From: JBCCGE01 sp039029455
Lineage (GTDB): Bacteria > Pseudomonadota > Gammaproteobacteria > Arenicellales > Poriferihabitantaceae
Assembly: GCA_039029455.1 (NCBI GenBank)
Contig: JBCCGE010000062.1
Span: 1 to 17,876 of the forward strand
Direction of reading: 5' to 3'
Length of the DNA stretch: 17,876 nt
The position numbers and the translations under genes were made by a program. Within the stretch, counting starts at the first letter, position 1. The number at the start of each line of letters is the position of its first letter. The notes beneath the pieces were generated by a model. It had not been told where the DNA came from and did not search any database. It saw only the letters and a list, made by a program, of their open reading frames with translations. Below, in pieces: positions 14,043 through 17,876 of the stretch.

Positions 14043-14070
14043 AATCTGAGGTTTGTAGCCGTCTCAGATT
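14043..14070. terminator. 8-bp hairpin between convergent L36B and VOC genes
   Basis: AATCTGAG (14043-14050) pairs exactly with CTCAGATT (14063-14070) with a 12-nt loop. The stop codon of the minus-strand VOC gene lies in the right arm. The flanking T or A runs are short, so it is a possible weak bidirectional terminator. Confidence 0.4.
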
Positions 14071-14408
14071 TCCCACAGCCCATGATCGTTGTAGCCCAGA
14101 ATATAAATAGCGAATTTGCCTTTGCCCGGAATTTCCATGGGAGGCATAGCAATTTCTGCGCCTTCCGCCTCAACAGCAGATACAGCCTGATCGATATCAT
14201 TTACGAGCCAGTACGGGCGAACCACCGGTTCCTCCGTATCCCTCAACGGTCCTCTGACACCCACGATTGAACCGTCAGTCAAAACGCATGTTCTTGCGCC
14301 ACCCAAAAATGCATCAGGTTCACCAAAACTGACGGAGTGAACAGCCTCGTAAGCCGCACAGACCGCGTCTGTATCGTGAGTGACAATTTCCAGATAGTGG
14401 ACTTTCAT
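14064..14408 (-). CDS. VOC (glyoxalase/dioxygenase-fold) family protein
   Basis: A 114-residue protein when started at MKVHYLEIVTHDTDAVCAAY, the usual first beta strand and helix of VOC proteins; an upstream ATG at 14450 adds an unrelated-looking 14 residues. One repeat pair is visible: LEIVTHDTDAVCAAYEA at the start and YWLVNDIDQAVSAVEAEGAE in the second half, then FAIYILGYNDHGLWEI. The metal ligands are unclear, so it may be a binding or antibiotic-resistance-like member rather than a classical glyoxalase. A 75-nt gap separates it from the membrane protein gene upstream, and the two may be co-transcribed. Confidence 0.85.
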   Translation of the reverse strand: MKVHYLEIVTHDTDAVCAAYEAVHSVSFGEPDAFLGGARTCVLTDGSIVGVRGPLRDTEEPVVRPYWLVNDIDQAVSAVEAEGAEIAMPPMEIPGKGKFAIYILGYNDHGLWEI

Positions 14409-14483
14409 TTTTATTTTCTCGAAGATGTTTTCCAGCCGTGTTGCGAGCAATAGCGGTAAGCGCGACCAGTTTGATACGGGCTG

Positions 14484-14876
14484 TCAGTGACGGCCGTCTT
14501 TTAAATACAGCGCAACCAGCGCGATGACATATACCGCAATCGCACCCGTCTGCAGCCAATACGGCAGTGTCGACTGGTCAGGCGTTAGAACGGATGCCAA
14601 CGCTGATGAAACATTGACTGCGCTTAGCCCCAACACAGTAATGGCCAACACAATAATGGCAAGCAGCGCCACGTCTCTGTGTTTCGATGCCGCATAGAAC
14701 AGCGCTACGTAAGCGCACACGGCAAATGAAATAATCTTGTCCTGATAAGCATAGAACGGCGTGTCGTAGTAGACAAACAATATCGGCAATTTAATCCCGA
14801 AAAAGTGGGCGACGGCCATGCATATAAAATAGGCGGCACCGATCAGGAATGCGTATCGTGTCGTGGCTGAATTCAT
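14484..14876 (-). CDS. Small four-helix inner-membrane protein
   Basis: A 130-residue protein with four hydrophobic segments near residues 8-30, 47-64, 70-94 and 104-126 (FLIGAAYFICMAVAHFFGI; IISFAVCAYVALFYAAS; ALLAIIVLAITVLGLSAV; LQTGAIAVYVIALVALYL), ending in a basic KDGRH. I do not recognise a named family. A GGAA six bases before the ATG may serve as ribosome site. The neighbours are a VOC gene downstream and a frameshifted glutaredoxin upstream, all on the same strand. A 6-bp hairpin, ATTGCC (14890-14895) with GGCAAT (14902-14907), lies in its leader. Confidence 0.75.
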   Translation of the reverse strand: MNSATTRYAFLIGAAYFICMAVAHFFGIKLPILFVYYDTPFYAYQDKIISFAVCAYVALFYAASKHRDVALLAIIVLAITVLGLSAVNVSSALASVLTPDQSTLPYWLQTGAIAVYVIALVALYLKDGRH

Positions 14877-14959
14877 TCTTTATTCCGGAATTGCCGAACC
14901 GGGCAATGTATTACAGATTCGTCAAATCGAATAGAACAACATGGTGAGCTATTTGGCGT

Positions 14960-15209
14960 TTATCGATAGAGCAGTTCAAAACCGGATTCAGTGAATCCGT
15001 TCATGCGGCGGTCGCCAACCAATATGACCGGGACTCTCCTTCCGCCTGTTTTTTCGAACGCGATTTTCCCGGCCGTACTTTGTTCAATGTCGTACTCCTT
15101 AAATCTTTTCACCTTTCTTCTTGAAGTAGCGTCTAACTCGCTTACTTACGCCACACCATTCAGCCGAATACATCACGACCGTTCGACCAATGTTGTAATT
15201 TGATGTGTC
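14960..15209 (-). pseudogene. Glutaredoxin-family protein, frameshifted, CxxS active site
   Basis: The minus strand reads NYNIGRTVVMYSAEWCGVSK, then RVRRYFKKKGEKI, then TAA. Skipping one T in the TTT run (15101-15103 on the plus strand) restores KEYDIEQSTAGKIAFEKTGG, then RRVPVILVGDRRMNGFTESG and FELLYR-stop. This is a complete glutaredoxin-like fold: active site WCGVSK, cis-Pro loop RRVPVILVG and the G-F segment near the end. Glutaredoxins reduce disulfides with glutathione. The second active-site Cys is Ser here (CGVS), giving a monothiol-type site. The open frame begins just after a TAG at 15210-15212; the ATG at 15171-15173 (VVM) is the only obvious start. It is a pseudogene unless the extra T is an assembly error. 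Confidence 0.75.
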
Positions 15210-15212
15210 CTA

Positions 15213-15552
15213 GGTGACGCTTTCATAGGTGTTGATCCTCGCGTCTACATTGTTTGTTACATGGGATCGAGGCAGTTGATCTGATTACTGTACATTTCCA
15301 CCTTCATCGACCCGGCGGTAGACTTGTGAAAACTCAGTATCTGGCACTTAAAAAATGACTATTAGAATTGTTTGTGCCAACTGCTGTGCCTTACGCATAA
15401 CGACCTACATAAATTGCTCTAAGACCGACCTGCGCCTGTTTGACAAACATGGTCAAAACACTTCTTCTCTTTTTAAATCGACTGCCCTGATCATCACCTA
15501 ATTGGGCGACTGGCATATGCTTCCTAAAACACGTCTCTCCCTGGAGTTAAAT
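15213..15552. other. Intergenic region, no gene seen
   Basis: About 340 nt separate the glutaredoxin remnant from the G8 gene. Short frames occur on both strands but none looks coding. A 5-bp hairpin, CCCTG/CAGGG near 15540-15560, overlaps the stop of the G8 gene and may act as its terminator. Confidence 0.4.
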
Positions 15553-17724
15553 TCAGGGCAGGGTCTCACCAGACAACAAGAGATCGATTATCGCTGGGAG
15601 TGCCGAATTTACGACAGCTATATTGGTTGGGGGATTAGTAACACTAGAGGAAATGACAGTCACATGGGCTGGGAAAGCCGTGGCGTCTTCTTCATCATGA
15701 ACGGTAAAACTTTCATACATCAGACGCCTGAATACAATTTGAGTGTTGCTGTTTTCAGGTTCCAGAAACAGCAGATCGCTGCCGTTGTTCCGAGCTTGCA
15801 GGTCATTGATCGTCCATCGAGAGTTAACCGGCAATGCTACACCGACACCAAAACCTTCCACACTAACGTTCGCGATTGTCGCTGGCCCGTGTGTAGCATC
15901 GTTGGAAATGTCCAGACCCAGACCGGACTTTGCCGTCCCCTCGTTAAAACTGAACACGCTGATGCCTCTGCCGAAACCCACAATGGTTGCGCCAAGCAAG
16001 CTCAGGCGTTCGTTGTAGTTGAGCAACACGCCATCTCGACTACCCCAAACGGTGAGGTTGTTGACACTGGGCGATAAGGTATCTATGTAGGCCTGCGGCG
16101 GCGAACGATGAAAGTCGCTTTCCTCATCACGGCCGAGATAGTTTTTCGCATGGAGGTAGCGCATTCGATATCCAACCGTCGCGCCATAGGACTCGTTGCC
16201 GCGGTTCTCTGCCAGCGGCGCCCACCATACGGGCACCGACTGCCGGTTAGGTATTAAGTGGCCGTTGGGCAAATGAGCAACCGGAATCGTTACCCGGGTA
16301 GTGGGGTTGGGTGTTGGCTCCATAATGCCATCGACCCAATAAATGATACCGTGAGCTGAAGCGCCTGCAGAGACGTTATTTATCATGCTCACGCCAGGCC
16401 CCGTTAGCCAAAAGCCGTCACCATCATGACCGTAGTCCATATGATCTGCTCGCAAATCGGGATCAATCGCGCCTTGATCATCCAGGGTGAACGAGCTATT
16501 AACACTGCGTATTGCGATATTGCCCCGCATGCTACCGATTTCATCACCGGCTTCGGTGTAGAACCCCGCGCCCTGCAGCCCGTAAGACACATTATCGATA
16601 AAGTTCACATGAGACGAGTGGTTGACGAAGCCCCACCCCGGCCCATTGAAGACGACCGATCCCTGAACCAAAGCTGCTGGACTCCCGGGTTGTGTTCCTA
16701 TCTGGTGAAAGTGGATTGAATACCTGCCCCTGACGTTTGAACCACCCAATGCAACAACCGTCGCTGCTTCGGGTGCATCATCACCAGAACTCTCGGGATC
16801 AGTGAAATCAAACCGCAGGTCATTTAAGGGCCGTGTTTTATCGGTTCGACCAAGCTCAGTGAATCGCGCGTTCCGGATATTAACGTCGGCATTCATAAAC
16901 ATCATATGGCCGCGACGTTGTACAGCGGTATTTTCGGAGCGAAATTCGATATTGCGCGTTACGTTGGCGACATACACATTGAGGTTTTGACGGGGCGCTG
17001 TGTGGTCAAGGTTCAGTGGCGCATTTAAGTAAACGAGATTGTTGGACATCGCAGCGATGGTGCGAATTTCATCGCTGGATGGGTTATTCCTTTGTGTGCC
17101 CGTGATAACCAACTGATCACCGATCTCCCAGCCAACGGGTACTGTCCTGAGAGTAAGTGTCGAGTCTCCTTGTCGAGCCTGAGGTGAAATCACTGCGCGA
17201 TGTGTTTTGGGACTGCCGACTATAGATGTACTTCCGGCCAGAATCGCGCCACGGCCCAATCGGTTAGCGTCCGCAACGGGGCCGTTGTCGATAAAGATCA
17301 CGCGTGCTGTTACATCGGCTCGTATTGGCTGGCCCGGCGTTCCAATTTGGAGCGCACCGCTGCAGGAGCTGTAAATCGTATCGACCTGCAGAAGTGTGTC
17401 TTGAGCGTGATCGAAGCGAAGTGTTCCATCTATGCGGACAAGACTAAGACGCGCATTTAGTTCCCTGGCCAATGTGACCTCAACACCCGCTGGGATCAAC
17501 ACCGCCGAGTTCGTCCCGGGAGCACTTCCACCCCAGGTGGCAGGATCTGACCATGATCCCGATTGAGTCGCGGTGTGAGTCACCAGATTAGTCGCAGCGA
17601 AAGCCGGTATCGCAGCGCAGTGATGGGAATGCGTCATTCCACTGGACGCATTTGATACAGGAGAAACAGGAAGAGTCAGTAAAGCAGCAATTACAACAAC
17701 GGGGGAGAATCGGAAGAACTTCAT
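15553..17724 (-). CDS. Secreted G8-domain beta-helix protein (CEMIP/TMEM2-like)
   Basis: A 723-residue exported protein. Residues 1-27 form a Sec signal peptide (MKFFRFSPVVVIAALLTLPV, then SPVSNAS). A G8 domain follows at about 57-180: SWSDPATWGGSAPG, VLIPAGVEVTL, and GALQIGTPGQPIRADVTARV. Then comes GWEIGDQLVITGTQR and a long run of Asn/Gly-rich repeats typical of a right-handed parallel beta-helix, with RYSIHFHQIG, SHVNFIDNVSYGLQGAGFYT and MDYGHDGDGFWLTGPGVSMI. Animal relatives (CEMIP, TMEM2) bind or cut hyaluronan; polysaccharide binding or cleavage here is an inference. The start at MKFF is preferred because it opens a clean signal peptide; a longer start at 17766 adds MHGIFCNKDCVRIL. Neither has a strong ribosome site. 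A 22-bp palindrome lies 88-109 bp upstream. Confidence 0.88.
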   Translation of the reverse strand: MKFFRFSPVVVIAALLTLPVSPVSNASSGMTHSHHCAAIPAFAATNLVTHTATQSGSWSDPATWGGSAPGTNSAVLIPAGVEVTLARELNARLSLVRIDGTLRFDHAQDTLLQVDTIYSSCSGALQIGTPGQPIRADVTARVIFIDNGPVADANRLGRGAILAGSTSIVGSPKTHRAVISPQARQGDSTLTLRTVPVGWEIGDQLVITGTQRNNPSSDEIRTIAAMSNNLVYLNAPLNLDHTAPRQNLNVYVANVTRNIEFRSENTAVQRRGHMMFMNADVNIRNARFTELGRTDKTRPLNDLRFDFTDPESSGDDAPEAATVVALGGSNVRGRYSIHFHQIGTQPGSPAALVQGSVVFNGPGWGFVNHSSHVNFIDNVSYGLQGAGFYTEAGDEIGSMRGNIAIRSVNSSFTLDDQGAIDPDLRADHMDYGHDGDGFWLTGPGVSMINNVSAGASAHGIIYWVDGIMEPTPNPTTRVTIPVAHLPNGHLIPNRQSVPVWWAPLAENRGNESYGATVGYRMRYLHAKNYLGRDEESDFHRSPPQAYIDTLSPSVNNLTVWGSRDGVLLNYNERLSLLGATIVGFGRGISVFSFNEGTAKSGLGLDISNDATHGPATIANVSVEGFGVGVALPVNSRWTINDLQARNNGSDLLFLEPENSNTQIVFRRLMYESFTVHDEEDATAFPAHVTVISSSVTNPPTNIAVVNSALPAIIDLLLSGETLP

Positions 17725-17811
17725 CAGAATTCGCACGCAATCTTTGTTACAAAAGATGCCATGCATTATTCATTTAAATCACTCCGTCAGGGTTTACAGT
17801 TTTGCCAGAAA

Positions 17812-17833
17812 AACCATACAAAATTGTATGGTT
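17812..17833. promoter_or_regulatory. 22-bp palindromic operator candidate
   Basis: AACCATACAA (17812-17821) and TTGTATGGTT (17824-17833) are exact reverse complements around a central AA. The site lies upstream of the G8 gene and near the window edge, so it may also control a divergent gene outside. The TTGTAT/ATACAA half sites recall GntR-type operators, but that is a guess. Confidence 0.6.
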
Positions 17834-17876
17834 GGGTCGTCAATGGGTCGCTGGTGCTCAAACAAAGTTGGGGTTA

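Noticed and set aside
14971..14985. Third copy of the CAGTTCAAAA-CCGG motif
   Set aside because: It lies inside the coding part of the glutaredoxin remnant (encoding SGFELL) and diverges after CCGG, so it is probably coincidence.
15502..16077. 191-codon plus-strand frame opposite the G8 gene
   Set aside because: It is antisense to a protein with a clear signal peptide and conserved G8 and beta-helix pattern; its translation is not family-like.

Overview
The window looks like a chromosomal segment from a heterotrophic, probably marine, gammaproteobacterium. This is inferred from three things: a Zur-type operator of the gammaproteobacterial pattern in front of zinc-free paralogues of ribosomal proteins L31 and L36, a small protein resembling the DUF5062 family, and a gene set rich in oxidative enzymes (algal-type vanadium haloperoxidase, tyrosinase, GMC oxidoreductase, OYE-type flavin enzyme, PhyH dioxygenase). 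Base composition is mixed, with AT-rich intergenic stretches. No rRNA, tRNA, CRISPR array, insertion sequence or phage gene was seen.

Layout. 1-684: AT-rich leader and an exported protein of unknown function, closed by a strong hairpin. 820-1738 (minus): hot-dog thioesterase, a DUF5062-like protein and a possible 39-residue ORF. 1955-4643 (plus): DMT-family exporter followed by a GMC (choline-dehydrogenase-like) oxidoreductase. 4644-5082: long intergenic region ending in a perfect 12-bp inverted repeat just before the vanadium-dependent haloperoxidase (5083-6879), which is followed by a 10-bp hairpin. 7002-7968 (minus): small membrane-anchored protein and a macro-domain ADP-ribose hydrolase. 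8172-9513 (minus): a two-gene operon of a MelC1-like copper chaperone ('caddie') and its tyrosinase, translationally coupled, both without export signals. 9897-12547 (minus): OYE-family oxidoreductase, PhyH dioxygenase, GNAT acetyltransferase. 12760-13365: a decayed region holding the C-terminal half of a frameshifted HxlR-family regulator (minus) abutting a SnoaL-like gene (plus) whose 5' end is damaged. 13480-13925 (plus): Zur-box-controlled L31B-L36B operon; the 47-residue L36B gene starts with GTG. 14064-14876 (minus): VOC protein and a four-helix membrane protein. 14960-15209 (minus): a frameshifted glutaredoxin. 15553-17724 (minus): a secreted G8-domain, beta-helix protein of the CEMIP/TMEM2 type with a 22-bp palindrome upstream.

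How it works together. The best-supported functional units are the caddie-tyrosinase pair (copper loading of a type-3 copper phenol oxidase) and the Zur-controlled ribosomal pair (zinc sparing). The haloperoxidase, tyrosinase, GMC enzyme, OYE enzyme and PhyH dioxygenase could belong to phenolic or halogenated-compound metabolism, but they lie in separate transcription units and nothing in the sequence proves a shared pathway. The stretch from about 12760 to 15210 carries three independent small lesions (1-nt deletion, 7-bp tandem duplication, 1-nt insertion), so it is either decaying accessory DNA or a place where the assembly should be checked.
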